Positions 1 to 8,297 are shown, counted from the stretch's first letter. The stretch is DNA of 64,000 bases from Clostridiaceae bacterium (GCA_016295355.1 JAEDLK010000005.1:3604-67603), one strand, 5' to 3'. Made by a program: numbers and translations. The notes: a model not told the origin generated them from the letters alone.

Positions 1-325
1 GACGGGCCAATTCATATCGGTCGGCCGGGGACATCTTGAAAAATTCCCATTCGTATCCTGCTACCTGCAAGATGGCAAATTCTGCCTTTGGATGACTTTT
101 GAGAATTTCGGCCTGCATCAAATGAACATAATCCTTTTCAAGAGAAGAAGCACACATGCCGCAATCCCGATTCCAACCGACCTCGGGCTTGGGGGCGTGC
201 TTGGTAATGGAGTTGCCCACAAACAGCACTCTGATACCACCCCTCTTCTTTCCGGGGAAAAAACTGCCGGGATTCTGATTGAGAACCGGGATGATATTTT
301 CCTGAAAATCTTTCTTTTCATTCAT
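1..325 (-). CDS. SGNH/GDSL-family hydrolase, 3' part cut by the window edge
   Basis: N-terminal 108 codons of a protein running off the left edge. After about 30 polar residues comes a hydrophobic strand ending in FVGNSIT (residues 35-41). This is block I of SGNH hydrolases, with Ser39 as the expected nucleophile. The stretch GWNRDCGMCASSLEKDYVHL (50-69) fits intracellular SGNH esterase-like proteins of Clostridia. The ATG at 325 is preceded by AGGGGAG at good spacing and lies 10 nt after the stop of the transglycosylase gene, so it is probably the last gene of that operon. The substrate cannot be read from this fragment, and the Asp/His of the catalytic triad would lie beyond the edge. Confidence 0.7.
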   Translation of the reverse strand, partial: MNEKKDFQENIIPVLNQNPGSFFPGKKRGGIRVLFVGNSITKHAPKPEVGWNRDCGMCASSLEKDYVHLMQAEILKSHPKAEFAILQVAGYEWEFFKMSPADRYELAR

Positions 326-335
326 ATTGACTCCC

Positions 336-1046
336 CTATTCCGCATTAAAAATTTCATCGGCTTCCTCGGCCGTTAATTTTCCGTAAGATACCATGCTGT
401 CCAACACCTGACGATGGCGTTGCGCCGTCAGTGGTGTGTTGTTATCCGGTGAGTAAACGCTGGGAGCATTTGGCAGTCCGGCCAAAAGGGTTGCCTGATG
501 CGGTGTCAAATCAGACGGCGCAACCCCATAATAACCCATTGCCGCATCATAAAGACAATAATACCCACTGCCGTAATAAATACTGTTGATATACACTTCC
601 AAAATTTCGTCTTTGCTGAAACGCCTCTCAAGCTCAACCGACAAAAACAGCTCGCTGAATTTTCTCGTTAAAGACCGTTCCATGCCGAAATACAGATTTT
701 TGGCCACCTGTTGAGTAATGGTACTGCCGCCCTCAACCAGATCGCCTCGTCTGATATTGGTGGCAATTGCACGCAAAATGGACCAAACACTGAATGCACC
801 GTGCTGATAATAGCGGTGATCCTCCACCGACACCACCGCCTCCTTATAGTAGGGCGGTAATTCGTCTATGGTCACATAGTGCTCTTGATTTTTGATTTCT
901 TCAAAGGCTGTTTCTACCGGTCTCTCTGCCACTGCCTGCCGGTAAATTCGATAGCCCGGCAAAGCATACCGCACGCCCACATAGCCGACCGCCAGCAAAA
1001 TCATGCAGAGCAAAGCAAGCAGAATTCGTTTGATAACCTTTTTCAT
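336..1046 (-). CDS. mtgA: Monofunctional peptidoglycan glycosyltransferase (GT51)
   Basis: Polymerises lipid II into glycan strands at the outer face of the membrane. One N-terminal transmembrane anchor (about residues 5-25) is followed by a GT51 domain. The catalytic motif VEDHRYYQHGAF (74-85) carries the glutamate Glu75, followed by GGSTITQQ (106-113) and KDEILEVYINSIYYG (145-159). There is no transpeptidase domain; at 236 aa it has the usual size for a monofunctional enzyme rather than a class A PBP. The start is ATG 1046 with AGGGGAT upstream. It sits between the GreA-type gene and the SGNH hydrolase on the same strand, probably co-transcribed. Confidence 0.9.
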   Translation of the reverse strand: MKKVIKRILLALLCMILLAVGYVGVRYALPGYRIYRQAVAERPVETAFEEIKNQEHYVTIDELPPYYKEAVVSVEDHRYYQHGAFSVWSILRAIATNIRRGDLVEGGSTITQQVAKNLYFGMERSLTRKFSELFLSVELERRFSKDEILEVYINSIYYGSGYYCLYDAAMGYYGVAPSDLTPHQATLLAGLPNAPSVYSPDNNTPLTAQRHRQVLDSMVSYGKLTAEEADEIFNAE

Positions 1047-1065
1047 ACAATCCCCTATTTATGTA

Positions 1066-1566
1066 TCAGTAAGAGCGAATCGCCAGACTGTCATCGTCCT
1101 TGCCCTTGACAAGAGCGGTAATGACAGCGTGATAACCGCCGCCGTCCGTCTCAATATAGACCGTATCCCCGACCTTATGGCCCAGCAAGGCCTTACCAAT
1201 GGGAGATTCACCGCTGACAATGTTTTCCATAACATCCTGCCGCATGGTGGTGGCCAGCCGAACCGTTTCCGGCTCATCCTCGTCCTGCGGCAAAAAGGTT
1301 ACGGTATCAAACAGTCCCACGACATCAGACGGAGAATCATCGGTAACAATTACGGCGGTTTTAATCATATTGCGCAAAAAGCGGATTCTGCTTTCATTTT
1401 TGCCCCGTTCTTGCTTAGCCGCATGGTATTCGGCGTTTTCGCTCAAATCACCGTGACTGCGGGCAAACTTGACCTCCTCCAGTATACGAGGGCGCACCAC
1501 CGAGATACGCCACTCCATTTCCTCGGTCATTTTTTGAATATCTACCTTTGTGAGTTCGTTATGCAT
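1066..1566 (-). CDS. greA: GreA/GreB-family transcription elongation factor
   Basis: Rescues backtracked RNA polymerase by stimulating transcript cleavage through the secondary channel. The N-terminal coiled coil holds the family signature GDLSENAEYHAAKQERG, whose acidic tip residues (D/E) coordinate the catalytic metal. A C-terminal FKBP-like globular domain follows from about residue 85, with GESPIGKALLGHKVGD. At 166 aa it is slightly longer than standard GreA (about 157), and the C-terminal domain is divergent, so it may be a second GreA-like paralogue rather than the main one. The start codon overlaps the 3' end of ytfJ by 8 nt, which suggests translational coupling. Confidence 0.88.
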   Translation of the reverse strand: MHNELTKVDIQKMTEEMEWRISVVRPRILEEVKFARSHGDLSENAEYHAAKQERGKNESRIRFLRNMIKTAVIVTDDSPSDVVGLFDTVTFLPQDEDEPETVRLATTMRQDVMENIVSGESPIGKALLGHKVGDTVYIETDGGGYHAVITALVKGKDDDSLAIRSY

Positions 1567-1915
1567 TCTTTTGATCCTTCTTCTTTTTGACCATTGAGCC
1601 GACGAAGCCCGTTAACCCGGCCAACGGTTTGGAGCCGTCGGCCTTCGTCGGATGAAAGGACACCCGTCCGTTTTCAAACACCATATAGCAGACCGGCGTT
1701 TTTGTCACACCGGCTCCCGCACCGCCCGTCAAAGGAGTCGTGTCGGATTCGGCGTGTTCTATACCGGCTCCGGCAAAGCCGTACGACAGCTTATACACCG
1801 GTACCACACACACCCCGTCCACCGTGATGGTTTCACCGCACACGGAGTGGTCACGCAACGCCTTCTCGGCCATACCGGCCGTATCAAGAATCAGTTGATT
1901 GAGTTTGTTGTCCAT
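1559..1915 (-). CDS. ytfJ: Sporulation protein YtfJ (GerW family)
   Basis: Small spore protein of the GerW/YtfJ family, needed for normal germination in Bacillus. The 118-aa product has the family core, TITVDGVCVVPVYKLSYGFAGA, followed by a glycine-rich segment TGGAGAGV and KTPVCYMVFENGRVSF. The C terminus is lysine-rich. I chose ATG 1915 because AAGGAGATAAGG precedes it; the upstream in-frame codons back to 1978 lie inside the DUF2953 gene and have no ribosome binding site. It overlaps the DUF2953 gene by 32 nt. DUF2953 plus ytfJ is a recurrent pair in spore formers. Confidence 0.9.
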   Translation of the reverse strand: MDNKLNQLILDTAGMAEKALRDHSVCGETITVDGVCVVPVYKLSYGFAGAGIEHAESDTTPLTGGAGAGVTKTPVCYMVFENGRVSFHPTKADGSKPLAGLTGFVGSMVKKKKDQKNA

Positions 1916-2507
1916 GCTGAACCTTATCTCCTTTTCGATGATTCTTTTGCGATAATATCCCACCGACTGTCGCCACAAGAAACATCAGAATCCAAATCGG
2001 GCGAATGCTTGCTTTGCCGAAGCATTTCAGATCGGCCTTTTGCGTTTCGTAATCGCACCAAATGCAAACCTCGTCCATGGGAAGCCTCACCACCCCGTTA
2101 ATGGCGGAAAGAAGGGGGTAGACCACGCCGCAGACAGTGCCGTATTCCAGCGCCGTCACGGCCGCATCGGCCTCGCTCACCTTAATTTGAAGCGCAAAAC
2201 GATGAACATGGACGTGTTGAAGCAATCGTTTAAGTCGGAGCAGCCACCCACGCACCTGCCCGGCCAATAATTTCACGGTTTCAAGCAGTTTCTGCTTGGC
2301 ACCGCGTTCTTCTTTTTCCTTTACCGGTTCTTTTTTCTCTTTTTTCTTTGAGAGAACAGCCGATTGCCCACCGATTCGATACGATAGAAACAAATACCGT
2401 ACCCGGCCGGTCAAGCCGTTTTCCGGCGTATAATGCCACTCAAGCGACGCCGGAATCAACGGCAATGCCAAAAGCAAAAGAACCAAAGGCAGCCACCATA
2501 GTTTCAT
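1884..2507 (-). CDS. DUF2953 domain membrane protein
   Basis: 207-aa protein with an N-terminal hydrophobic segment (residues 3-20), a lysine/glutamate-rich charged stretch (about 55-75) and a C-terminal hydrophobic segment (about 170-185) just before a basic tail. The DUF2953 family is of unknown function but is conserved in spore-forming Firmicutes next to ytfJ, as here. It is the first gene of the minus-strand operon that continues through ytfJ, the GreA-type gene and mtgA. A role in sporulation is inferred only from this pairing. Confidence 0.75.
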   Translation of the reverse strand: MKLWWLPLVLLLLALPLIPASLEWHYTPENGLTGRVRYLFLSYRIGGQSAVLSKKKEKKEPVKEKEERGAKQKLLETVKLLAGQVRGWLLRLKRLLQHVHVHRFALQIKVSEADAAVTALEYGTVCGVVYPLLSAINGVVRLPMDEVCIWCDYETQKADLKCFGKASIRPIWILMFLVATVGGILSQKNHRKGDKVQHGQQTQSTDS

Positions 2508-2811
2508 GCGTTTCTCCTAAACACTCTTTCCCGTGCCGTTCGGTTTCTTTCATCGTTATTGACCGTCCGACACCCTTTTATACATATTTTCCGAAAAAAC
2601 AATTCACCGATATGAAGACCATGATTCTCTTTTTTCGTTACATTAAACAAAATCAAATTATCTTTTATTGATAGGTTTATTTTATCATATTAGAGGTTGA
2701 ATTACAACCTCTTTTCCCCTTGGGAGCCGTAAAAAATCAAAGTCGGTTGACGAACGTCATGAAATGGAGTAAAATAGAATCAGCTAATCCCCGTCGAAAG
2801 GAGAAACGGGT
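2508..2811. other. Divergent intergenic region (DUF2953 / pfkB)
   Basis: About 300 bases between two divergent operons, AT-rich in the middle. The pfkB promoter lies at its right end. No convincing ORF, RNA gene or repeat was seen in the rest. Confidence 0.6.
2747..2775 (+). promoter_or_regulatory. SigA-type promoter of the pfkB gene
   Basis: TTGACG at 2747-2752 and TAAAAT at 2770-2775, with a 17-nt spacer, 37 nt upstream of the pfkB start. Confidence 0.65.
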
Positions 2812-3744
2812 TTGAAAAGAATCACAACTCTAACGCTGAATCCCGCCTTTGACTTACACTGTCAATGTGCGAGTTTTGATGTCGGCCAAGAAAACTATGC
2901 CGGTTCGATTTCCCGTTTTTTGGGAGGTAAAGGAATCAATGTGTCCCGTGCCTTGACGGTCAACGGCATTAACAATACCGCTGTGGCGGTTTTGGGAGAG
3001 GAAAACGCCTCCTCTTTTTTGGAAATGGCCGGAAATGAGCATTTATCGGTGCGCCCGATCCCCGTGCCCGGGTGTATTCGCGAAAATCTGACCATTCATC
3101 AAGCCAACGGCATTGAAACACGATTGAGCTTTGACAGTTTTTCATGTGCGGATACGGTACTTGATGAAGTTTACCGAATCTTAAAACCGAACGATCGTGC
3201 AGTTGTGGTCTTCAGCGGCCGACTCCCCGGCGGCGTTTCTACGCAAAAAACACTGGACTTTTTATCCCGCATTATGCGCTCGGGAGCTTTTTTGGCGGTA
3301 GACAGCAACTCCTTCTCCTTAGAAGATCTCATCACCTTAAAGCCTTCCTTAATCAAGCCAAATGAGGCAGAGCTGGCCGCCTTCGGGCTACCGGCTGATA
3401 CCGACGAAGTCTGCCTATCCTCTGCCAAGCGTCTGCACGAAAGCGGTATTGACTATGTTTTAATCAGCCGTGGCCATAAGGATGGTTGCTTTGCCGGAAA
3501 AGACGGCCTTTTCCGCATTCGGCCGGCCGCCATTCGCCCTTTGTCCACCATCGGTGCCGGTGACAGCACCATTGCCGGTTTCTTGGCCGGCTTCACAAAT
3601 GGGCAATCCATACAGGACTGTTTGAAAACAGCCTTCGCCTTCGGCAGTGCGGCCTGCTTAAAGGAAGGCACACTACCGCCCGATTCGGCTGACATTGCCC
3701 GATTGTTTGAACAAACGCAGATTATACCGGTCACCGCCATGTAA
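2812..3744 (+). CDS. PfkB-family sugar kinase, 1-phosphofructokinase/tagatose-6-phosphate kinase type
   Basis: Phosphorylates a phosphosugar (fructose 1-phosphate or tagatose 6-phosphate in close relatives) in cytoplasmic sugar catabolism. LTLNPAFDLHC at the N terminus and GGKGINVSRAL (38-48) are substrate-binding features of the FruK/LacC branch. GAGDSTIAGFLAGF (248-261) is the PfkB signature with the catalytic base Asp251. The start is TTG 2812, with AAAGGAGAAACGGG upstream; no ATG is suitably placed. The gene stands alone, with no PTS subunit or regulator beside it, so the substrate is open. Its 3' end abuts a transposase remnant on the other strand. Confidence 0.85.
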   Translation: MKRITTLTLNPAFDLHCQCASFDVGQENYAGSISRFLGGKGINVSRALTVNGINNTAVAVLGEENASSFLEMAGNEHLSVRPIPVPGCIRENLTIHQANGIETRLSFDSFSCADTVLDEVYRILKPNDRAVVVFSGRLPGGVSTQKTLDFLSRIMRSGAFLAVDSNSFSLEDLITLKPSLIKPNEAELAAFGLPADTDEVCLSSAKRLHESGIDYVLISRGHKDGCFAGKDGLFRIRPAAIRPLSTIGAGDSTIAGFLAGFTNGQSIQDCLKTAFAFGSAACLKEGTLPPDSADIARLFEQTQIIPVTAM

Positions 3745-4039
3745 GGCTTTCATTCAATATCTCCAATTTTGCGATTTCAAGCCTTAAACGCTCATTTTCG
3801 GTAAGAGTTTTGCTTGTATGCCATGCAGCAAAAGGTTTTCCTGGATGTCCTTTAGGATTAAATGCAGCTTCGCCATATTGACCGTAATCCCTTAACCAAT
3901 GACAGAGCATACTTCTGTCAGCATGATATTCTTTTTCAAGTATTCGTACAGACATATGTTCGTTCAAACGTTTGCCGATGATTTCTCATGTTTGTTCTTT
4001 AGTCCATAATCGTCTTTTTTGTCCTTTTTTCATTTTCAT
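3731..4039 (-). pseudogene. Transposase orfA fragment (IS3-type helix-turn-helix protein)
   Basis: Reading from ATG 4039 (after GGGGAGGC), the frame gives MKMKKGQKRRLWTKEQT, then a TGA stop at 3986-3988, then continues in the same frame with EIIGKRLNEHMSVRILEKEY and HADRSMLCHWLRDYGQYG. This is the helix-turn-helix and leucine-zipper start (ENERLRLEIAKLEILNE) of IS3-family OrfA proteins. The internal stop and the missing 3' part and orfB make it non-functional. The final few codons run into the pfkB 3' end. Confidence 0.8.
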
Positions 4040-4120
4040 GCCTCCCCATTATATTGTAGCATAAGAAAAAGGTAGATACATGGTGGTTTTCCATGTGTCT
4101 ACCTTTTTTTACTATTGCAA
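3745..4120 (-). mobile_element. Remnant of an IS3-type insertion sequence (5' end only)
   Basis: The element's 5' end is recognisable: a hairpin arm at about 4081-4114, a promoter-like ACAATATAAT and GGGGAGG before an orfA-like ATG. The reading frame is interrupted and stops after about 100 codons, and no orfB (DDE integrase) follows. The first 68 bases of the element recur almost identically, in the opposite orientation, at 63932-64000. The left end was lost where the sequence meets the 3' end of pfkB. Confidence 0.75.
4081..4114 (-). terminator. Terminator-like hairpin at the IS 5' end
   Basis: On the minus strand AGGTAGACACATGG pairs with CCATGTATCTACCT (13 of 14 positions), followed by TTTTTC. 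It lies upstream of the orfA promoter, where it would block read-through into the transposase gene. Confidence 0.6.
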
Positions 4121-4147
4121 GTTCAACGATCGCGTGGTTTTCGTTAT

Positions 4148-4181
4148 ACAATAAACCGACGCCAAAGAGAATCGGCGTCGG
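4148..4181 (-). terminator. Rho-independent terminator of the GH16 gene
   Basis: Stem CCGACGCC/GGCGTCGG followed on the minus strand by TTTATTG, 17 nt after the GH16 stop. Confidence 0.65.
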
Positions 4182-4197
4182 CTTGAAAAATGATCAT

Positions 4198-5079
4198 TTA
4201 TTTCTTTTTGGCGGCCTCGGCTGCTGCAATTTCGTCTCCCAAATGAATTTCCTCCTTATCCGGATTCTGATACAGGCGAACCCAGTCAATATAGTAATCA
4301 ATCGGCATATCCTTTTTATCGGTAATGCTCCAACCGTTGACAACCCAACTGCCCTTTGGGGAGAAGAACTCATTGTTGAAGATGATGTAGGCAAAATCGT
4401 GAAAACCCTGCATGGTCGGCAGCTTCTCGGTGTCAAAGTCATCTTCCTCACGGATGCTGAAACAGGCATACTGCTCTCCGTCAACATAGAAGCGAGTTTC
4501 TTCCTCGTTCCACTCAAAGGCATAGGTATGGAATTCATTGTTCAGATTCTCATAATCCTTAAACGTGTATTCCCAGGGAGAAACATTAGCGCTCAAGCTC
4601 GAATGTGTGTTATGACCCCACTTGTGCAAGGTACTGCCCAATTTATTAGGGCTGGAAAAAACCTCAAAAATATCAATCTCGGCCATGTAATCGGCCTTGG
4701 CGAACGGCGTGGCACTCTGCATCCAAAAGGACGGCCAAGCACCGAAACGAAACGGCACCTTTCCGTGCATTTCCAAATAACCGTACTTAAAGTTCATGGT
4801 CTTGGTTGTGGTCAAGCCCTCAGGCAGTGTGTATGGGAATTCCGGGTTGTCATCATTCCAAGAGGTGTGCATATGCAACAAACCGTTTTCAACCCGAACC
4901 TGTTCTTCCCCGTTATCATAGATACGATCCTTACCGCTCATGGTACGGTCAAAACACCATTTTGTCCGATCCAACGTTTCCTTGTCAAATTCGTCATGCC
5001 AGACAAGAACCCGTCCTTTTTTTTCGTAAGGGATGCCCATTGCCTCTGCTTCTTGCTTCATATCTTGTGTTTTCATCAT
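4198..5079 (-). CDS. Glycoside hydrolase family 16 protein
   Basis: Retaining endo-beta-glycanase fold (laminarinase/lichenase/carrageenase superfamily). The signature EIDIFE is at residues 134-139, with Glu134 as the expected nucleophile and Glu139 as acid/base. Other features of the fold are KYGYLEMHGKVPF and GAWPSFWM before it, and HTYAFEWNEEETRFYVDGEQ after it. The start is ATG 5079 or the adjacent ATG 5076, just after AAAAGGAG; the upstream ATG at 5100 lacks a ribosome binding site. No signal peptide or carbohydrate-binding module is visible, so the 293-aa enzyme appears cytoplasmic, perhaps acting on imported oligosaccharides. Substrate unknown. Confidence 0.88.
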   Translation of the reverse strand: MMKTQDMKQEAEAMGIPYEKKGRVLVWHDEFDKETLDRTKWCFDRTMSGKDRIYDNGEEQVRVENGLLHMHTSWNDDNPEFPYTLPEGLTTTKTMNFKYGYLEMHGKVPFRFGAWPSFWMQSATPFAKADYMAEIDIFEVFSSPNKLGSTLHKWGHNTHSSLSANVSPWEYTFKDYENLNNEFHTYAFEWNEEETRFYVDGEQYACFSIREEDDFDTEKLPTMQGFHDFAYIIFNNEFFSPKGSWVVNGWSITDKKDMPIDYYIDWVRLYQNPDKEEIHLGDEIAAAEAAKKK

Positions 5080-5205
5080 GATTCTCCTTTTGACTTGCAT
5101 ATTTATGAGGACCCGTCCTCTTGGTTAATCCTTCGCCGTTACGCCTACGGCCGACAAAAAGACGAAAGCCGCCTAAAAAGTCTCCCTTTGGCTTCAACGA
5201 TTTAG

Positions 5206-7137
5206 CTACGCCATGATAATTTGCATTAGTTGCAATAGTAAAAAAATCCCGTTCAGTGAGATGGCTGCTGTCGCATAATGACGCAATTGCAGTCCGTTAA
5301 CAATGACCCGATTGCCACGCAGAGCCAAATACAAGGCCGGCAAAGCTGCAATAAAGTACCGACCCTGAACGCCCTCCACAATCGGACTGCTCAGCGGTGT
5401 CCAATCAACCATCAGAATAAGCAGTGTCAACATCACCATGACCAAAAACATCAGTAATCCGTAAACACGGCCGATGGGCGTTAAAGCCGCCGGCTCATTC
5501 TCATGACGTGCAGTGGATAGCAACAGCAACAAAACAAATGCAATAACCACAACCCACGGTGTTTGGGTCTCGAGCCAACCGAGCGACCCGCCGATTAGCG
5601 ATTGCAGATAAAAGTCGCCTCTGGCATAAAGGGTCTTGCCGAACATCATCATGGTATGAGCCGGATTGCCCAGAACATCCATCAAGGAATAACCCTCTGC
5701 CGTTCCGTTGACCGCCGAAGCATCGGTCGCCTTTTCCAAACTACCGAATGAACAAATCACAATAGAAGCTACAGCGATAACGCCCAACCCGATTTTCAGC
5801 CACATATGGGCCTTCGGCCAAGCAAAATTCTTTTTGGGAACAAGCAATACCAATGCCGCTACGCCGATGTAAACCAGTTTATACGGAACCGCCAAAATAA
5901 TCAACCCGGCCGTCACGGCCAACTGCTTCCATCCAACCGTTTCCTTACCGTAAATCATACGCAGCAGATAGGCAAACAGAACAAAAATCATGCCGATGCT
6001 GTAGCAATCATAGGAATACGAGGCGGCTAAATGGAGTGTCATCGGAAGCAGCGACACCGTCATAACAAAATTCTTGCCAAACGGAATCAGCTTGACGGCA
6101 ATTGCCATCAAAAGGGCAAAAAACAATAGGTTAAACAACCGCCCCGCATAATACACGACAACGGCACCGAGCCCCAACAGGCGGCAAATCGACATGCCGA
6201 CAGCCGATGGAAAATACGCCAACGGCCTGGAAACAATGCCGTCCAACGGTGTGTTAACAAGCTCGGTGTTTTTGGCAATCAGCGATTCTTCCTCTGCCAG
6301 ATGCCTGTAATGATCGTCACTCAAATTCACTTGGTACCGATTGTAAAAATCATAATCATCTTGACGCATCATAATCACGCCGTCGGATAAATTGGCCGAC
6401 GGTTGGAACGAAAGCACATTGGAATACCGATACGCCGATACATAATGTACCGGCTCATCGGGAATGGTGTGAGGCGTGAACACGCTCATATACAAAAGAC
6501 CCATCAAAACGATCATCGAAAAGATCAATTGCACCGATTGACCTTTCAAAAAGCGAATTAGGACAAACGAACCCACCAAAACGACGGCAATCAGCACACA
6601 AAAGAGCCGATAGAAATGCAATTCTTGCGGCTTTGATAAACAAACAGCCGTACTGACCAATGTTTTGCCGATTCCTGTATTATCAACAAAGGCTTCGCTC
6701 GTCCCATCAGCCACCTGTAAAGCCACGGGATGTTCGGGAGTCAAGCGAATCTTCACGGCCGTTCCTTGAACGTGGACTGCTTCACCGAAATCAAAATAAT
6801 AATCACGTTGTTCAAACACCGACAGCGTTTGACGCTCATACACCTTGTCTCCCACCGTCACCTCAACCGCCAAGGCCGTTTCCTGTTCGGCCGATGCCGT
6901 AAATCGCAACCCATCGACTGACCGATCGGACGAAATCCCATTTTCAAAGTCCTGTGCAAAGGTCTGTCCGGCTTCAACCGAATAATAGGAAAACTGCTCG
7001 GCATACACCTGGGCAGGAAACAATTTTGCCGATTTATTGATAAACCGATCGGCACTAACGCTTATCCCGGCATATAAAAAAAGGAACAGAACAGCGGCCA
7101 CGATGCCCTTATACTTTTTCAACCATTGTGATACCAT
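5206..7137 (-). CDS. DUF2142 polytopic membrane protein
   Basis: 643-aa integral membrane protein. It has an N-terminal signal-anchor (residues 11-28), a large extracytoplasmic beta-rich domain (about 35-165), then many transmembrane segments. The motif IPDEPVHYVSAYRYSN near residue 230 is characteristic of DUF2142 proteins. These resemble GT-C glycosyltransferases and usually sit with cell-surface polysaccharide genes. Acid-motif placement after the extracytoplasmic domain supports that analogy but does not prove catalysis. The gene ends 127 nt before the GH16 start on the same strand, so the two could be co-transcribed. A short inverted repeat GAGGAC/GTCCTC lies between them at 5107-5120. 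Confidence 0.82.
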   Translation of the reverse strand: MVSQWLKKYKGIVAAVLFLFLYAGISVSADRFINKSAKLFPAQVYAEQFSYYSVEAGQTFAQDFENGISSDRSVDGLRFTASAEQETALAVEVTVGDKVYERQTLSVFEQRDYYFDFGEAVHVQGTAVKIRLTPEHPVALQVADGTSEAFVDNTGIGKTLVSTAVCLSKPQELHFYRLFCVLIAVVLVGSFVLIRFLKGQSVQLIFSMIVLMGLLYMSVFTPHTIPDEPVHYVSAYRYSNVLSFQPSANLSDGVIMMRQDDYDFYNRYQVNLSDDHYRHLAEEESLIAKNTELVNTPLDGIVSRPLAYFPSAVGMSICRLLGLGAVVVYYAGRLFNLLFFALLMAIAVKLIPFGKNFVMTVSLLPMTLHLAASYSYDCYSIGMIFVLFAYLLRMIYGKETVGWKQLAVTAGLIILAVPYKLVYIGVAALVLLVPKKNFAWPKAHMWLKIGLGVIAVASIVICSFGSLEKATDASAVNGTAEGYSLMDVLGNPAHTMMMFGKTLYARGDFYLQSLIGGSLGWLETQTPWVVVIAFVLLLLLSTARHENEPAALTPIGRVYGLLMFLVMVMLTLLILMVDWTPLSSPIVEGVQGRYFIAALPALYLALRGNRVIVNGLQLRHYATAAISLNGIFLLLQLMQIIMA

Positions 7138-7378
7138 GTTTTTCCTCCCGATGTCGGCAGATCGACAACCTTATCGGTTTATGAGTAACCCATATGTTAT
7201 GTGTATTATATAAAACGGCCATGGAAAAGTCAAGAAAATATGTCGATAAAAGCCGTTTTTCGCACACTTTTTAACCGGTTATTCTTTCGTTGATCGGCTG
7301 CTACAAACCAAAGGAAACGCTGTTGACACAAACCGGTGACAAAATCAAATAGGTCAAGCAAAAAGCATCCCTCTATCG

Positions 7379-7389
7379 CATACAGTTTA
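7379..7389 (+). promoter_or_regulatory. Possible sporulation-sigma -10 element before sigK
   Basis: CATACAGTTTA resembles the CATACA-type -10 box recognised by mother-cell sigma factors (SigE/SigK). No clear matching -35 was seen. Confidence 0.35.
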
Positions 7390-7414
7390 ATATCCGTCTT
7401 AAGGAGTGTTGCTT

Positions 7415-8098
7415 ATGATTTTGACCCTATTGTATCAATTTTTTTCCCGTCTATTCTTATGCGGTCTTCATGTTTCTCATAAAAATGCTTTTCCGCCGCC
7501 ACTGTCCGGTCAAGAGGAAGCCGCTTTGCTTGAGCGCATGAAAAACGGAGACGAACAGGCCCGCAACAGCCTGATTGAACACAACCTGCGTTTGGTTGTC
7601 CATATTGTCAAAAAGTATTACGCCATCGGCCATAACCAGGATGATTTAATATCCATCGGCACCATCGGTCTGATCAAAGCCGTTTCCACCTTTAAGCCGG
7701 AAAAAGGCAGTAAACTAACCACCTATGCGGCAAGGTGCATTGAAAATGAAATTCTGATGTACTTCCGCAGTCTGCGAAAAAGTGCCCAAGATGTGTATAT
7801 CTCCGACCCGATTGATATTGACAAGGACGGCAATGCCTTGACCGTTGGTGATTTGCTGTCAGATGAAGTTGATATTGTAGAGAACATCGACAAGAAAATC
7901 AAACTGGAACAATTAAGCCGTATTTGTGAATCGGCGCTGACCAAACGGGAATGGGAAATCCTTTCCTACCGGTACGGCCTTAATGACAGAGAAGAATTAA
8001 CCCAACACGAATTAGCTAAGCGACTAGGTATTTCCCGTTCGTATGTTTCCCGTATTGAAAAGGCGGCACTGGCTCGGCTGCGACCGTATTTTAAGTAA
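7415..8098 (+). CDS. sigK: Sporulation sigma factor SigK
   Basis: Late mother-cell RNA polymerase sigma factor directing coat and maturation genes. An N-terminal hydrophobic pro-sequence (about residues 1-20) is followed by FPPPLSGQEE and region 2 with HNLRLVVHIVKKY, DDLISIGTIGLIKAV and KLTTYAARCIENEIL. Region 4 ends with LTQHELAKRLGISRSYVSRIEKAALARL. The pro-sequence and overall match favour SigK over SigE. The 227-aa frame is continuous, so no skin-type element interrupts it here. ATG 7415 has AAGGAG at 7401-7406; the in-frame GTG 7406 overlaps that site and is unlikely. Confidence 0.9.
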   Translation: MILTLLYQFFSRLFLCGLHVSHKNAFPPPLSGQEEAALLERMKNGDEQARNSLIEHNLRLVVHIVKKYYAIGHNQDDLISIGTIGLIKAVSTFKPEKGSKLTTYAARCIENEILMYFRSLRKSAQDVYISDPIDIDKDGNALTVGDLLSDEVDIVENIDKKIKLEQLSRICESALTKREWEILSYRYGLNDREELTQHELAKRLGISRSYVSRIEKAALARLRPYFK

Positions 8099-8239
8099 TG
8101 GATCCTGTTGAACAAACGGTACTCATGGCTTTACAACCTTTTGTATGGGCTTTAGACTGTCTATTGGTCAATAGATGCCACCATTCCCTTGCGTTTGGCT
8201 GTAAAGAGCGGTCTTTATGATACATTCTCACATCTGTTC

Positions 8240-8268
8240 TTGACAATCTGTCAGTATTCATGTATAAT
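8240..8268 (+). promoter_or_regulatory. SigA promoter of the citrate operon
   Basis: Consensus TTGACA (8240-8245) and TATAAT (8263-8268) with a 17-nt spacer. The -10 box lies within the palindrome at 8261-8284, so a bound regulator would block polymerase. Confidence 0.85.
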
Positions 8269-8284
8269 TGTATACAATTATACA
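8261..8284 (+). promoter_or_regulatory. Perfect 24-bp palindrome, predicted GntR operator
   Basis: TGTATAATTGTA followed directly by its reverse complement TACAATTATACA. The core ATTGTATACAAT matches the type of site known for FCD-family GntR regulators, one of which is encoded by the second gene of this operon. It covers the -10 box and ends just before the AAGGAGG of the first gene. Autoregulation by the GntR protein is inferred. Confidence 0.8.
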
Positions 8285-8297
8285 AGGAGGCAAAAAA

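Noticed and set aside
4093..5205. 370-aa plus-strand ORF opposite the GH16 gene
   Set aside because: It is antisense to a well-supported GH16 gene, has no ribosome binding site and no recognisable domain.
7415..8098. Skin-type interruption of sigK
   Set aside because: The sigK frame is continuous from the pro-sequence to region 4 with no recombinase gene nearby.
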